Shown here piece after piece: positions 1 to 11,165 of a DNA stretch of 64,000 nucleotides. The translations under genes were made by a program, and so were the position numbers. This DNA is from Rana temporaria (lineage: Eukaryota; Chordata; Amphibia; Anura; Ranidae). The notes beneath the pieces are model-generated. The model was not told the DNA's origin. It did no database searches and saw only the letters and a program-made list of their open reading frames with translations. The stretch spans positions 597,040,581-597,104,580 of the forward strand of contig NC_053489.1 of assembly GCF_905171775.1 (NCBI RefSeq), written 5' to 3'. Numbering within the stretch: the stretch's first letter is position 1; each line of letters begins with the position of its first letter.

Positions 1-431
1 AAAAGAACTTCATATTTTTAATGTCTCAGTTTAAGCACTACTAAGATTTCTGCTCTCTGCCAAATGTAATTTTAAACATTTATTTTCCTTGGTACAGCAC
101 CCAACCCCCATGACATTTTTTTTACAATGCCTTGCTTATTAGCCTGGAAAATTACCATTTGATTTTTTTTTACTTCAATGGGGCTTGAATTCGGTGGCCA
201 AATTTTAATATTGTTCACTGAACCTGCCTCTTACCAAATTTGGGTATATTTGGCTTGTAACCACTAGGTACAAGAAGTGACGTAAAATCTCCCCAAAGGG
301 AAACAGTAACCCTGACAGTCAAACTGACTGGGGTTTTAACTATTTCTACCCTATTAAAAAATATATATTAAATATACTGTACATTACTAAGGGTTTTTTC
401 TAGTATAGGATTCCTTCTTCTAAGACTGATC
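1..431. other. AT-rich DNA with no recognised feature
   Basis: I see no coding potential, repeat edge or structured motif here. The segment ends where a recognisable interspersed repeat begins. Confidence 0.5.
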
Positions 432-770
432 ATGTTGCATGACCTCCCTGGCGGTATTCCAGAGTGCGGCTTGGGGTTAAATTTCAGTACCATTAGCGGT
501 AACCCCCAAGCCACACTCGGGATTGCATTACAGAATCCTGGTGCAGTGTACTTTCCTTGTCACCAGGATCCTGCAATGTCCTTCTCTGTGTTTGCGGGCT
601 GTGTCTTCCGCCCGATGCTCTGTGTGCTGGTCTCCATTCCCTGCGAGCATCATGACGCATGGGGCGGAGCCCGGCGGCAAATTCAAAAAGTACACAAAAC
701 ATAACACATACAGTACACTGTAATCTTACAGATTACATTACTGTAGCTAATCATTTCACCTCCCTTTTGT
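432..770. repeat. GC-richer interspersed repeat of ranid type
   Basis: A sharp change in composition marks the start (CCTCCCTGGCGG). It is followed by paired near-inverse phrases, GCGGCTTGGGGTTA and TAACCCCCAAGCCACAC, so the left part can fold. The right part has a CTGTAATCTTACAGATTAC palindromic phrase and a CACCTCCCTTTTGTGCCTAGTG tail. I recall similar phrases as common in ranid genomes, but neither terminal repeats nor a target duplication can be fixed, so its class is open. The short open frames inside are chance. Confidence 0.5.
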
Positions 771-976
771 GCCTAGTGCTCTGTCCAGTGCCCTGCATGC
801 AGTTTTATTTTATATAGTATAAACTGTTCTGCCTGGAAACTTGAGATTGTCCATGGCAACCAAATAGTGTCTCTTTACGTCAAAAGTGGTTTTAGACAAG
901 CTAGAAAACAGCAATAGTAAATTAGAAGACTTGCAGAATTGAACAATAGAACATGGTGAGGAAATACATTTTTTTT

Positions 977-996
977 TATTATTATTATTATTATTA

Positions 997-1047
<51 letters not shown>
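977..1047. repeat. (ATT)n microsatellite
   Basis: About 23 trinucleotide units, interrupted once by ATC. It is preceded by a short T-run. Confidence 0.95.
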
Positions 1048-1051
<4 letters not shown>

Positions 1052-1191
1052 AATTTTTTATAGTTATTTATTAATTTATGATTTTGTGTTTCAAAATTGA
1101 TCATACCCGGGATGTCTACTAGACTCTTGTTTGAACAGATTTAAGTGTGTCATCACTAAGAATTACAGGCATACAATATAAAATGCCAAAA

Positions 1192-1304
1192 TGCTTGCTG
1201 TGGGGGCACTCAACAGTAGGGAAGGGCCGGGAGCACAGAAGAGGCACCCAAGAAGAGGAGGATCTGGGCTGCTCTGTGCAAATCTATTGCAACAGAACAG
1301 GTAA
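1192..1304. repeat. 113-bp direct repeat, copy 1
   Basis: Aligned by eye without gaps to 1628-1740, with about 7 mismatches in 113 bp. It runs from TGCTTGCTGTGGGGG to CAACAGAACAGGTAA. The 323 bp between the two copies hold a short GA-rich run near 1540 and nothing else I recognise. Confidence 0.85.
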
Positions 1305-1627
1305 ACATAGATCTGTATTATGTGTTTATATAATCTTTATTGTAGAGTGATATCCCTAGCAATAGGCCTGGTTACTTTTTACCAGAACACCCAAATTTGC
1401 ATAATGCACACACTTTAGCTGAACCTTTATGTGCACTTTTTAAGCAATCTCTGTCCAAGATGTACACAAGATTGGCTGAAACACAGCAACAACATTATTA
1501 GCTCCCGCTGCTGTCAATCAAAGTCAGTCAGGCAATCAGGAGAGAGAGAGAGAGGGAGTGGGGCTGCACCTCCATGCATAAATGGACACACGGTGCTGTG
1601 ACTTAGCTTGGTTGCCCCATAGCAAGC

Positions 1628-1740
1628 TGCTTGCTGTGGGGGAACTCAACAGGAGGGAGGGGCCAGGAGCACAGAAAAGGCACCCAAGAAGAGGAGGATC
1701 TTGGCTGCTCTGTGCAAATCTACTGCAACAGAACAGGTAA
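1628..1740. repeat. 113-bp direct repeat, copy 2
   Basis: Partner of 1192-1304 in the same orientation. It ends in CAGGTAAGT, which matches the consensus vertebrate 5' splice donor. The equivalent end of copy 1 reads CAGGTAAAC. Confidence 0.85.
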
Positions 1741-2011
1741 GTGTAACATGTTTGTTATTTTTTTTTAAAAAAGAGAGACTTTACAATCACTTTGGAGTAG
1801 AGAGAAATCTTTATTCTCTTATAGCTAAAATGCACAACAATGCAACCCTTTTTCAGTTGAACGGAATAAGGAAAATCTGTGAGTATTTTACTGTTTTCTC
1901 TGTCCATGTTGGACATTTCTCCTTACTTCCTGTTCAAGTGACAGTATTTTAACCAGTACAAGTAATAAAAATAATTCTTCTGAATAGGACCAAGATCGAA
2001 ATAAAAACATG

Positions 2012-2746
2012 GGGCTGGATTCAGATACATTGGCGTATCTGCCCGGCGTAACGTATCTCTGATACGTTATGCCGCTCTAACTTTGGGCGCAAGTTCTTCA
2101 TTCAAAAAGAACTTGCGCCCTTAGTTACGGCAGCGTAACGTATGTGTTGCGGCGTAAGCCCACGTAATTCAAATGTGGAAGGGGGGCGTGTTTTATGTTA
2201 ATGTGTGATGACCTGACGTGATTGATGTTTTTTACGAACGGCGCATGCGCCGTCCGTGTACATATCCCAGTATGCATTGCTCTAAATGACGTCGCAAGGA
2301 TGTCATTGGTTTTGACGTGAACGTAAATTACGTTCAGCCGTATTCGCGAACGACTTATGCAAACGACGTAAAATTTCAAAACTTGGCGCAAGAACGACGG
2401 CCATACTTAACATTAGCTACCCCTCATATAGCAGGGGTAACTATACGCCGGAAAAAGCCGAACGCAAACAACGTAAAAAAAAGCGCCGGGCGGTCGTTCG
2501 TTTCTGAATCGGCGTAACTCCTCATTTGCATATTCCACGCGTAAAAATACGGAAGTGCCACCTAGCGGCCAGCCTGGAATTGCAGCCTAAGATCCGACGG
2601 TGTAAAACACTTACACCTGGCAGATCTTAGGGATATCTATGCGTAACTGATTCTCTGAATCAGTCGCATCAATACGACTGTCGGAACTCAGAGATACGAA
2701 GGCATATCAGGAGATACGCCGTCATATCTCTTTCTGAATCCGGCCC
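2012..2746. mobile_element. MITE with GGGC(T/C)GGATTCAGA inverted ends
   Basis: A 735-bp non-autonomous DNA transposon with no transposase. The ends are inverted copies, GGGCTGGATTCAGA at the left and TCTGAATCCGGCCC at the right. Both are flanked by the trinucleotide ATG (2009-2011 and 2747-2749), which reads as a 3-bp target duplication. The interior is rich in CG and ACGT-type phrases, for example GGCGTAACGTATC, and differs clearly from the AT-rich surroundings. The 3-bp duplication is compatible with the PIF/Harbinger superfamily, but that is inference because the usual TWA target is not present. The foldback at 6264-8948 and the MITE at 11901-12618 have related ends. Confidence 0.8.
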
Positions 2747-2785
2747 ATGGTAGTTAAGCCCCCCTCCACTTTATCCTAAACTGAT

Positions 2786-3274
2786 GCCCCATACACACCA
2801 TAGAATCTATCCGCAGATAAATCCCATCAAATGGGTTTCTGCGGATAGATTCTATGGTGTGTACACTCCGTCGGATATTTATCCGCGGATAAATCTCCCC
2901 TGGGATGGATTTCCAGCAGATGGATATTTGCTGACATGCTCAACAAATCCATCTGCTGGAATCCATTCCAACGGATGGATCCGCTCGTCTGTACAGACTT
3001 ACCGGATCCATCCGTCCAAAGGGATTCCCCGCACGCGTCGTAATGATTTGACGCATGCGTGGAATTCCTTATATGACAGCGTCGCGCCCGTCGCCGCGTC
3101 ATAATAGCGGCGACGGCGCGACACGTCATCGGCAGAGGATTTCAGCGCGGATTTCAATGCGATGGTGTGTACACGCCATCGCATAGAAATCTTCTGAAAT
3201 CCTCGAGAGGATTTATCCGCGGATACGGTCCGCTGGACCGTATCTGCGGATAAATCCTCTCGTGTGTATGGGGC
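2786..3274. mobile_element. MITE with GCCCCATACACAC inverted ends
   Basis: A 489-bp element bounded by a perfect 13-bp inverted repeat, GCCCCATACACAC and GTGTGTATGGGGC. Inside are several nested hairpins built from the phrase TCCGCGGATA (for example 2812-2847 and 3203-3262). It resembles in style the elements at 10560-11048, 13621-14132, 44383-44801 and 50937-51221, all with ...CGTACACAC-like ends. I could not fix a target duplication. Confidence 0.75.
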
Positions 3275-3339
3275 CTAAGGCTGTTGGCTGGACTTGTGCC
3301 TTTTCAGTTTAATGTGGCAATAATAATAAAGAAAAATAG

Positions 3340-3340
<1 letters not shown>

Positions 3341-3419
<79 letters not shown>
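3341..3419. repeat. (TA)n microsatellite
   Basis: About 39 uninterrupted AT units. Confidence 0.97.
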
Positions 3420-3420
<1 letters not shown>

Positions 3421-4504
3421 CTAGGTGTATAATCCTATTACTTGCATTCAGATCAATAAAAGCTAAATCTGGTATATTTCTTGATAAATGCCTAGTAATA
3501 CAATCTAAAATCCTACAGTTTTTGGATAACAAAGAGGGTCCTATAAACAAATTACTATGGCATAAAAATATAATGAGGGAAATTACTTTCGCCACAGGTG
3601 TGTTTACTCGAAAATAACGTTTCATACACTTTACCAAATCTCCAAATTATAGGATAGCACAAGGCGCTTGAATGTCTCAGCTGATTTTGGAAAACATATA
3701 TTTAAAATTAAGCGCATTAACAGCTGCTGAGGTGTGTAGATCGGTATTAAAATACAGACAAAGATGCTAAGAGATGCATATTTTAAGTCAGAGCTGAACA
3801 AGCAAAAATCTTCAAAACACAAACAGCTAATGTATGCAGTTCATTTCTTCCACTTTTAGAATATGCCATGAATAAAAGCTAGAAGATTACTGCAAAAATA
3901 CTAGTAAGTACTGTTGTGAGGCATCTAATTAAACTTTCTTCAACGCAAAGCTAAAAACGCAAATCTCAGCTTAGCTTTTACATTTACTGACATACTGCAG
4001 ATAACTTAAAAAAGAAACTTGAACTGTCAAAATAATTTATATATATTAAATGTCAGCACAGCTCAAGGGGGAGATAAAATCTGTTTTGGCTATGACATTT
4101 ATAAGCTAACTTTTGATTTAGATGTGCAGTGGTAGTAAGACATGATTGTAGAAGGCAGTAACATTGCCTATTTCTAAACAAGGTGTCCCACTTATGATCA
4201 AAATCACAGTGACTGAGTCAATTAGATGAAGTCAGTAAGCAGCAGCAGTACTAAATAAAATTTGTACTAAAAAAAACACATGTATAGCTACTTTATTAGA
4301 CCATTGTGGTAATTAAAAGGACATTTGGTGGTATTTGGACTGCCATGGGTGGGTCCGTGCTAGGGTTTAGTAGCTTATTTTACTGCACACTGTTGCTTTT
4401 TAGAGTTATACGAGTTATAAGAAAGAAGGGCTGTCTCCCACCAAATCAATGGACATTCATGATATTTCATTTTAAAGTTCTGTGTGCCTATATGTGCATA
4501 TATA
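3420..4504. other. AT-rich stretch with no recognised feature
   Basis: I see no conserved domain, terminal repeat or tandem structure. The short open frames show no motif. Confidence 0.5.
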
Positions 4505-5735
4505 CAGTATCTCACAAAAGTATATTTTTGTAAATATTTCATTATATCTTTTCATGTGACAACACTGAAGAAATGACACTTTTCTACAATGTACAGTAGT
4601 AAGTGTACAGAGCATAACAGTGTACATGTGTTGTCCCCTCAAAATAACTCAACACACAGCTATTAATGTCTAAACTGCTGGCAACAAAAGTGAGTACACC
4701 CCCAAGTGAAAATTTCCAAATTGGGCCCAATTATCAATTTTCCCTCCCCAGTGTCATGTGACTCGTTAGTGTTACAATGTCTCAGGTGTGAATGGGATGC
4801 AGGTGAGTTAAATCTGGTGTTATTGCTCTCACTCTCTCTTACTGGTCACTGGAAGTTCAACACATCGTGGCAAAGAACTCTCCGAGGATCTGAAAAAAAG
4901 AATTGTTGCTCTACATAAAGATTGCCTAGGCTATGAGAAGATTGCCAAGACCCTGAAATTTAGCTGAAGCATGGTGGCCAAGACCATACAGCAGTCTAAC
5001 AGAACAAGTTCCATTCAGAACAGGCCTCGCCATGGTCGATCAAAGAAATTGAGTGCACGTGCTCAGCGTCATATTCTGAGGTTGTTGTTAAGAAATAGAC
5101 ATATGAGTGCTGCCAGCATTGCTTCAGAGGTTGAAGGGGTGGGGGGGTCAGCCTTTCATTGCGCAGACCATACACCGCACACTGCATCAAATTTGTCTGC
5201 ATGGCTGTCATCCCAGAGGAAGCCTCTTCTAAAGATGATGCAACCGAAAGCCTGCAAACAGTTTGCTAAAGGCAAGCAGACTAAGGGCATGGATTACTGA
5301 AACCATTTCCTGTGGTCTGATGAGACCAAGATAAACTTATTTAGTTCAGATGGTGTCAAGCGTGTGTAGTGACAACCAGGTGAGGAGTACAAAGACAACG
5401 GTGTTTTGCCTACAGTCAAACATGGTAGTGGGAGTTTTATGGTCTGGGGCTGCATAAATGCTGCCGGCACTGGGGAGCTACAGTTCAGTTGAGGGAATCA
5501 TGAATGCCAACATGTACTGTGAAATACTGAAGCAGAGCATGATCCCCTCCCTTCAGAGACTGGGCCGCAGGGCAATATTCCAACATGATAACGACCCCAA
5601 ACACACCTCCAGGGCGACCACTGCCTTGATAAAGAATCTGAGGGTAAAGGTGATGAACTAGCCAAGCATGTCTCCAGACCTATTGAGCATTTGTGGGGAC
5701 TGCTGCAACAGTAACATGTTATACTCTGATTATGG
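4505..5735 (+). mobile_element. Tc1/mariner element, left part, 3' end missing
   Basis: The left end CAGTATCTCACAAAAGT follows a TA dinucleotide, the Tc1/mariner target. About 200 bp of left terminal sequence is matched in reverse complement by 53850-54012, a separate right-end remnant. A decayed transposase follows. The region loses homology after a degraded PIEHLWG-type motif at about 5690, so the right terminal repeat is absent and the copy cannot move. Confidence 0.85.
4863..5705 (+). pseudogene. Tc1-type transposase remnant
   Basis: Tc1 transposases cut and paste DNA flanked by their inverted repeats, using an N-terminal paired-like helix-turn-helix and a DD34E catalytic domain. Remnants appear in order across several frames. 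The first is KELSEDLKKRIVALHK (HTH region), then a stop codon where KFS-SMVAKTIQQ should be continuous. An HGRSKKLSARAQR basic stretch lies at about 5030-5070, and HDNDPKHTS, which carries the second catalytic aspartate, at about 5585-5610. A broken PIEHLWG, preceding the final acidic residue region, lies at about 5680. Several stops and frameshifts interrupt it. No intact open frame exceeds 109 residues, so it is a fossil. Confidence 0.85.
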
Positions 5736-5802
5736 GTGTAATATGTAACATGGTACAAAAGGTGAACTTTAAAGGAATGATAATTAATAACAGGTAATAA
5801 TA

Positions 5803-5923
5803 ACAGGGCAGTGATGGTTTGGAAAAACGAAACTGATTGGTGATGAGGGGTTTAAGACACACAGTAATCACACCTCCTTGAAGTTAGTGACCACAGAGAG
5901 AAAGCTCCCAGCACTGTGGTTAT
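5803..5923. repeat. Split repeat, segment 1 of 3
   Basis: Matches the uninterrupted copy at 52314-52581 from ACAGGGCAGTGATGGTTTGG to GCACTGTGGTTA. It stops where the hAT-type element begins at 5924. Its last 8 bases, GTGGTTAT, are repeated at the start of segment 2. Confidence 0.9.
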
Positions 5924-8900
5924 TAGACATGTGCATTCGTTTTCGTCCGAATGCATTTTGTTCGAATTTCAGGTATTTTCGTTATCGTTTTAACAAACGA
6001 TAACAAAAGCACAGAAAACGAAAACCGAAAGATCCGACATAAACAAATGCTTTATTTTCATTTTCATTGTGGTCGAATGTGCCTAACCTTAACTTTATTA
6101 GTCCAATATTATTCTACATAAAGAGAAAATATTCGACATAGGGAGAAAATATTCGACATTATAGAGACATGAAGAAGAATCGATATAGAGAGAGAAGATT
6201 TGTCATAGAGAGAAAAGATTCGACATAGAGAGACATGAAGATTCGACATAGAGAGACATAAAGGGCCAGATCCACAAAAGAGATACTCCGACTTAACTGC
6301 TGTTCAGTCTGTGTGTAACTTTGGAAACGATCCTCAAAAGGCTTTTTCCAAAGTTAGGCAGAAGATCTGGCATGTGTAATTGAATTACACTGCCGAATCT
6401 TAGGATGCAGTACCGCATCCGCCGCTGGGGGCATTTCGAGTCGAAATGCCGTTGCTAGTATGCAAATTAGCACTTAAGGCGATCCACAAAGCTTTCCAGC
6501 TTCCTTTTTGCGCCGTAAGTGTTATTTTGCAAGTGTAAAATTAGGGCTGGTTCTACAAAGTGTAAACTAGTCACACCTTGTAAAAGCCCATTCCAGCGAC
6601 GGCATTTGGTATGCTTTCCCGAGGGAGAACTCCACGGCAATTTGTAAAAACAAAACCGGCATGGGTTCCCCCCCAGGAGCATACCAGGCCCTTAGGTCTG
6701 GTATGGGTTGTAAGGGGACCCCCCCTACGCCGAAAAATCGACGTAGGGGGTCCCCCTACAATCCATACCAGACCCGTATCCAAAGCACGCTACCCGGCCG
6801 GTCAGGAATGGGAGTGGGGACGAGCGAGCGCCCCCCCCCCCTCCTGAGCCGTGCCAGGCCGCATGCCCTCAACATGGGGGGGTTGGGTGCTCTGGGGCAG
6901 GGGGGCGCACTGCGGGCCCCCCCACCCCAGAGCACCCTGTCCCCATGTTGATGAGGACAGGACCTCTTCCCGACAACCCTTGCCATTGGTTGTCGGGGTC
7001 TGCGGGCGGAGGCTTATCGGAATCTGGGAGTCCCCTCAAATAAGGGGGCCCCCAGATACCGGCCCCCCACCCTAAGTGAATGGATATGGGGTACATCGTA
7101 CCCCTATCCATTCACCTGTAGGCAAAAAGTAAAAGTTAATAAACACACAACACAAGGCTTTTTAAAATATTTTATTATTCTGCTCCGGATGCCCCCCCTG
7201 TCTTCGTTATTAGCTCAATTAGCAGGGGGGGCTTCTTCTTCCGCTCTCCGGGGGTCTTCCACTCTCCGGGGGTCTTCCGCTCTCCGGGGGTCTTCTCCGC
7301 TCTCCGGGGGGGGGCTTCTCCGGACTCCGGGGGGCTTCTTCCATCTTCTCCCCTCTTCCGCTGTTGACTCGGCGAACCCCGGTTCTTCTGCAGCTCTCCG
7401 GTGCCTTCTTCTTCAGCGCTGGCTGCCTGCTATGTTTGTGTGTTAGCTCGATTTCAAACAGGCAGCCAGCGCGGTCTTCTGTGGCGTCAGGGTCTTCTGG
7501 TCTTCTCCCCTCTTCCGATGTTGCCTCGTCGCCTGTTGTCGCTGTAATGATGGAAGCGCGCCTTGCATCACATTTATATAGCATCACCGTCCCATCATGC
7601 TCCGGCAGGTACCCACGTGGTGGGTGCCTACCCACATGCACCCACCACGTGGGTACCAACCGGAGCATGATGGGACGGTGATGCCTATATAAATGTGATG
7701 CAAGGCGCGCTTCCATCATTACAGCGACAACAGGCGACGAGGCAACATCGGAAGAGGGGAGAAGACCAGAAGACCCTGACGCCACAGAAGACCGCGCTGG
7801 CTGCCTGTTTGAAATCGAGCTAACACACAAACATAGCAGGCAGCCAGCGCTGAAGAAGAAGGCACCGGAGAGCTGCAGAAGAACCGGGGTTCGCCGAGTC
7901 AACAGCGGAAGAGGGGAGAAGATGGAAGAAGCCCCCCGGAGTCCGGAGAAGCCCCCCCCGGAGAGCGGAGAAGACCCCCGGAGAGCGGAAGACCCCCGGA
8001 GAGTGGAAGACCCCCGGAGAGCGGAAGAAGAAGCCCCCCCTGCTAATTGAGCTAATAACGAAGACAGGGGGGGCATCCGGAGCAGAATAATAAAATATTT
8101 TAAAAAGCCTTGTGTTGTGTGTTTATTAACTTTTACTTTTTGCCTACAGGTGAATGGATAGGGGTACGATGTACCCCATATCCATTCACTTAGGGTGGGG
8201 GGCCGGTATCTGGGGGCCCCCTTATTTGAGGGGACTCCCAGATTCCGATAAGCCTCCGCCCGCAGACCCCGACAACCAATGGCAAGGGTTGTCGGGAAGA
8301 GGTCCTGTCCTCATCAACATGGGGACAGGGTGCTCTGGGGTGGGGGGGCCCGCAGTGCGCCCCCCTGCCCCAGAGCACCTAACCCCCCCATGTTGAGGGC
8401 ATGCGGCCTGGCACGGCTCAGGAGGGGGGGGGGCGCTCGCTCGTCCCCACTCCCATTCCTGACCGGCCGGGTAGCGTGCTTTGGATACGGGTCTGGTATG
8501 GATTGTAGGGGGACCCCCTACGTCGATTTTTCGGCGTAGGGGGGGTCCCCTTACAACCCATACCAGACCTAAGGGCCTGGTATGCTCCTGGGGGGGGAAC
8601 CCATGCCGGTTTTTTCTTTGAAAATTGGCATGGAGTTCTCCCTCAGGAATGCATGCCGCTGTCATTTTTTTTTTTTCCCGACGCAACCTTTTTAAGCCGT
8701 CGCGATCCTCAAAACTCGGCGTAACGTAACTTTGCGCATGCGCAGTACGGCCGGCGCGGGAGCGCGCCTCATTTAAATGGGACTCGCCCCATTTGAATAG
8801 GAACGCCTTGCGCCGGCGGAATTTTAGTTACACAGCCTGAAATTTCTAGATAAGTGCTTTGTGGATCAGGCACTTAGGTAGAAACTTTAAGGCAGTGTAA

Positions 8901-9444
8901 CTTAAATGGGATTTTTTAAGTTACGCCAGGTTTTTGTGGATCTGGCCCAAAGAGTCAATTTTTTTTATTTTTTTTAAAGATTCTGTCGAATCTTCTTTTT
9001 TTTTTTCTTCTTAGAACATTCGACAGACACCATAAGCCTTCAATGACAGATTTGACCTTAATTGTGCCTAACCTTAACTCTATTAGTCCCATATTATTCT
9101 ACATAAAGAGAAAAGATTTGACATAGAGAGAAAAGATTCGACATAGAGAGAAAAGATTCGACATAGAGAGACATAAAGATTTGACATAGAGATACATGAA
9201 GAGTCAATTTTTTTTTTTTTTAAGATTCTGTCAATTTGTTTTTCTTCTTCTTCTTCTTAGAACATTCGACAGACACCATAAGCCTTCAATGACAGATTCA
9301 AACTTAATTTGGATTTTTGGACGAATGCATTTTTTTAACGAAAAACAAAATAAATAAAAACGAATTTCGGGAGTAACTAAATAAATGTATTTTTCGGACG
9401 AAAACAAAATTACGAAACAAAATATTTCAGTGTTCACATGTCTA
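5924..9444. mobile_element. hAT-type MITE (TAGACATGTG ends), with nested foldback
   Basis: The ends are inverted, TAGACATGTG at 5924 and CACATGTCTA at 9435-9444. They are flanked by a perfect 8-bp duplication, GTGGTTAT, at 5916-5923 and 9445-9452. An 8-bp duplication is the hAT hallmark. Both ends carry matching CGTTTTCGTCCGAA phrases further in. Excluding the nested 2.7-kb insertion, the element is about 830 bp and holds no transposase. It contains short tandem AAAAGATTCGACATAGAGAG-like units on both sides (about 6120-6260 and 9100-9200). The copy at 20478-20955 is a relative with TAGGCATGTGCA ends and its own 8-bp duplication. Confidence 0.88.
6264..8948. mobile_element. 2.7-kb palindromic foldback element
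   Basis: The inverted ends are GGGCCAGATCCACAAA and TTTGTGGATCTGGCCC, flanked by AAA at 6261-6263 and 8949-8951. Removing the element and one AAA restores the host phrase ACATAAAGAGTCAA, which occurs in similar form at about 9190-9208. About 970 bp on each side (roughly 6653-7624 and 7637-8610) are near-perfect inverted copies meeting near 7630. The interior is GC-rich and contains short tandem CTCTCCGGGGGTCTTC units (7233-7320 and its mirror). The apparent 285-residue frame on the minus strand at 7219-8076 simply reads through the palindrome: its first residues equal those of the plus-strand frame at 7189. I reject it as a gene. Confidence 0.88.
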
Positions 9445-9452
9445 GTGGTTAT

Positions 9453-9501
9453 CAGGAAACAGACAACCAGGAAGTGTGGAGATCAGAGAAGAATTACAGC
9501 A
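9453..9501. repeat. Split repeat, segment 2 of 3
   Basis: Continues segment 1 (CAGGAAACAGACAACCAGG...) in the same order as the uninterrupted copy at 52314-52581. It ends with GAAGAATTACAGCA, the left target duplication of the PLE that follows. Confidence 0.9.
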
Positions 9502-10559
9502 TAAATTGAGAAAAGTTTTCCATGGGGGAAACAAAGATAAGAGTACCCCCATGGATATAAGGGGCTACTATAGGCAGTGACGACAGTATTAATAGTACAA
9601 AAATAAGTTTATTTAGTATTACAAAAATAGTAAAACTGGGGTGATTGATTTACATTTAATAGACTATCAATAGTTAATATATAAAAAACAACTTGCTATT
9701 GCCGTCAAGTGTTGCACCAATAAACTGAGTTAATTGTAAATGTGCAAACTAACAGTACATAAAAAACACATAGACTGACATGGACAACAAATAACTGAGG
9801 CGGTCCGGAAGCCTAATTAGATCGCACGTACTGAAGCTCTCATACGGTCATAATACCGTGTAGATAAATTTATTTAGTAGGAAAAACTTTTTGAGAACTA
9901 GTAGTATGTGCGTCCCCCCAGGGAGATGGGAATAAATGGTAGTGAGGCAATGTTGGAGAGCTGACTAATTGTGTATGATTGCTGACAGATCGAGTCCTGG
10001 AACACTATAGAGGTACCATGAGTCACCGAATGTTGTATTGGTGTGTTGACACCGAGCATTGCAACTATCGGATTGTCCTGTGTGTGGACAATTAAGGAAG
10101 GAATTAATTGTATTTACTCCCAAAGTTCCGATGCAAACGTCTCTATTGGGTGCCAGACTCTGGGAATCTAGAGAATACCTGGACTAAAATGCACGTTCAG
10201 AGTTCAATCAGTGTGATAGATATTGAGTAATTGAGTAATATTGAGTAATTGATTGAGTCCTTGTAACTAGATATTGCACTACTCATAGATGCATTGGTTG
10301 CCGCTTGAGCACAAAACAATATGAACGGTCTTACCACATCCGCGAGTTTGAGGGATGATGATAGGTGGCAAGGTCTTCTACCTTTTGCTGGATATGTACC
10401 TCCGCTTTCAGCGTCTGTGATGTCCAGATGCACCTCTGTTAGGTAGTAAGTTGGTGAGTTGCCAAGCCGTGCATCTTATGACGTAGTCCTAGGTTTATCT
10501 TACTCTAGTCCCTGGCACCAAGATGCTCCGTCTGTCAGGTGTGCACTGTTGCGCTGTTA

Positions 10560-11048
10560 GGCCTCGTACACACGAACGGACTGTCTGCTGAAATCGGTCC
10601 GCCGGACCGTTTTCAGCGGACATGTCCGCCCGGAGATTTCTGTCTGATGGTTGTACACACCATCAGACTGAAATCCGCGTGTACACGATACGCGGTGATG
10701 TGGCCGCGCCGTCGCCACGACCATTACGCGGCGACGTGCACGGCCCTGGAAGGTCAATGCTTCCACGCATGCGTCAAATCACTTCAACCCATGCGAGGGA
10801 TGGCGGCCGAGCGGACATGTACGGTGAGTCTGTACAGACGACCGAACATGTCAGATGGGCAGGCTTCCAGCGGACATGTTTCTTAGCATGCTAGCATGCT
10901 GAGAAACATTTGTCCGCTGGAAAACGGTCGGCTGGACAAATGTCCGCTGGAAACCTGTCCGGTCGGCCGTACACACGACCGAACATGTCTGCTGAAACTG
11001 GTCCGCGGACCAGTTTCAGCAGACATGTTCGGTCATGTGTACGGGGCC
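10560..11048. mobile_element. MITE, GGCC(T/C)CGTACACA ends, TTA duplication
   Basis: The ends GGCCTCGTACACACGA and TGTGTACGGGGCC are inverted. TTA flanks both sides (10557-10559 and 11049-11051), which matches the PIF/Harbinger TWA target. The 489-bp interior repeats the phrase CAGCGGACATGTCCG and its variants many times in both orientations, so the element is strongly self-complementary. It lies inside the PLE 3' region. No protein is encoded. Confidence 0.82.
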
Positions 11049-11114
11049 TTAGATCCAAAGCCCTGATTTTTTCATATCTCCCGCTTGGTCGGGGAATGAT
11101 TTGTGCGGCGTTCG

Positions 11115-11165
11115 ACACCGTGTGACGTCAACGCGTTTCGAAATGTATTGGGCGTAGCTTCGTCT
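11115..11165 (-). other. Hairpin motif resembling the PLE hammerhead ribozyme
   Basis: On the minus strand the sequence has GACGAAGC, a short stem, then CGAAACGCGTTGACGTC. The order 'box, stem II, GAAAC' and the position downstream of the endonuclease frame fit the hammerhead ribozymes described in PLEs. The CUGAUGA core is not intact (CAGACGA), so activity is doubtful. This reading is inference. Confidence 0.4.

Noticed and set aside
3275..3637. Open frame containing a long Ile/Tyr run
   Set aside because: It is the translation of the (TA)n microsatellite.
6611..6951. GC-rich open frames on the plus strand resembling proline/glycine-rich proteins
   Set aside because: They fall inside the foldback arm. 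The same frames recur mirrored at 8222-8686 and in related form at 41057-41630, so they follow the repeat, not a gene.
7219..8076. 285-residue open frame on the minus strand, Ser/Gly/Pro-rich
   Set aside because: It reads through a near-perfect palindrome. Its first ~40 residues are the same as a plus-strand frame at 7189, which is impossible for a normal gene and expected from inverted repeats.
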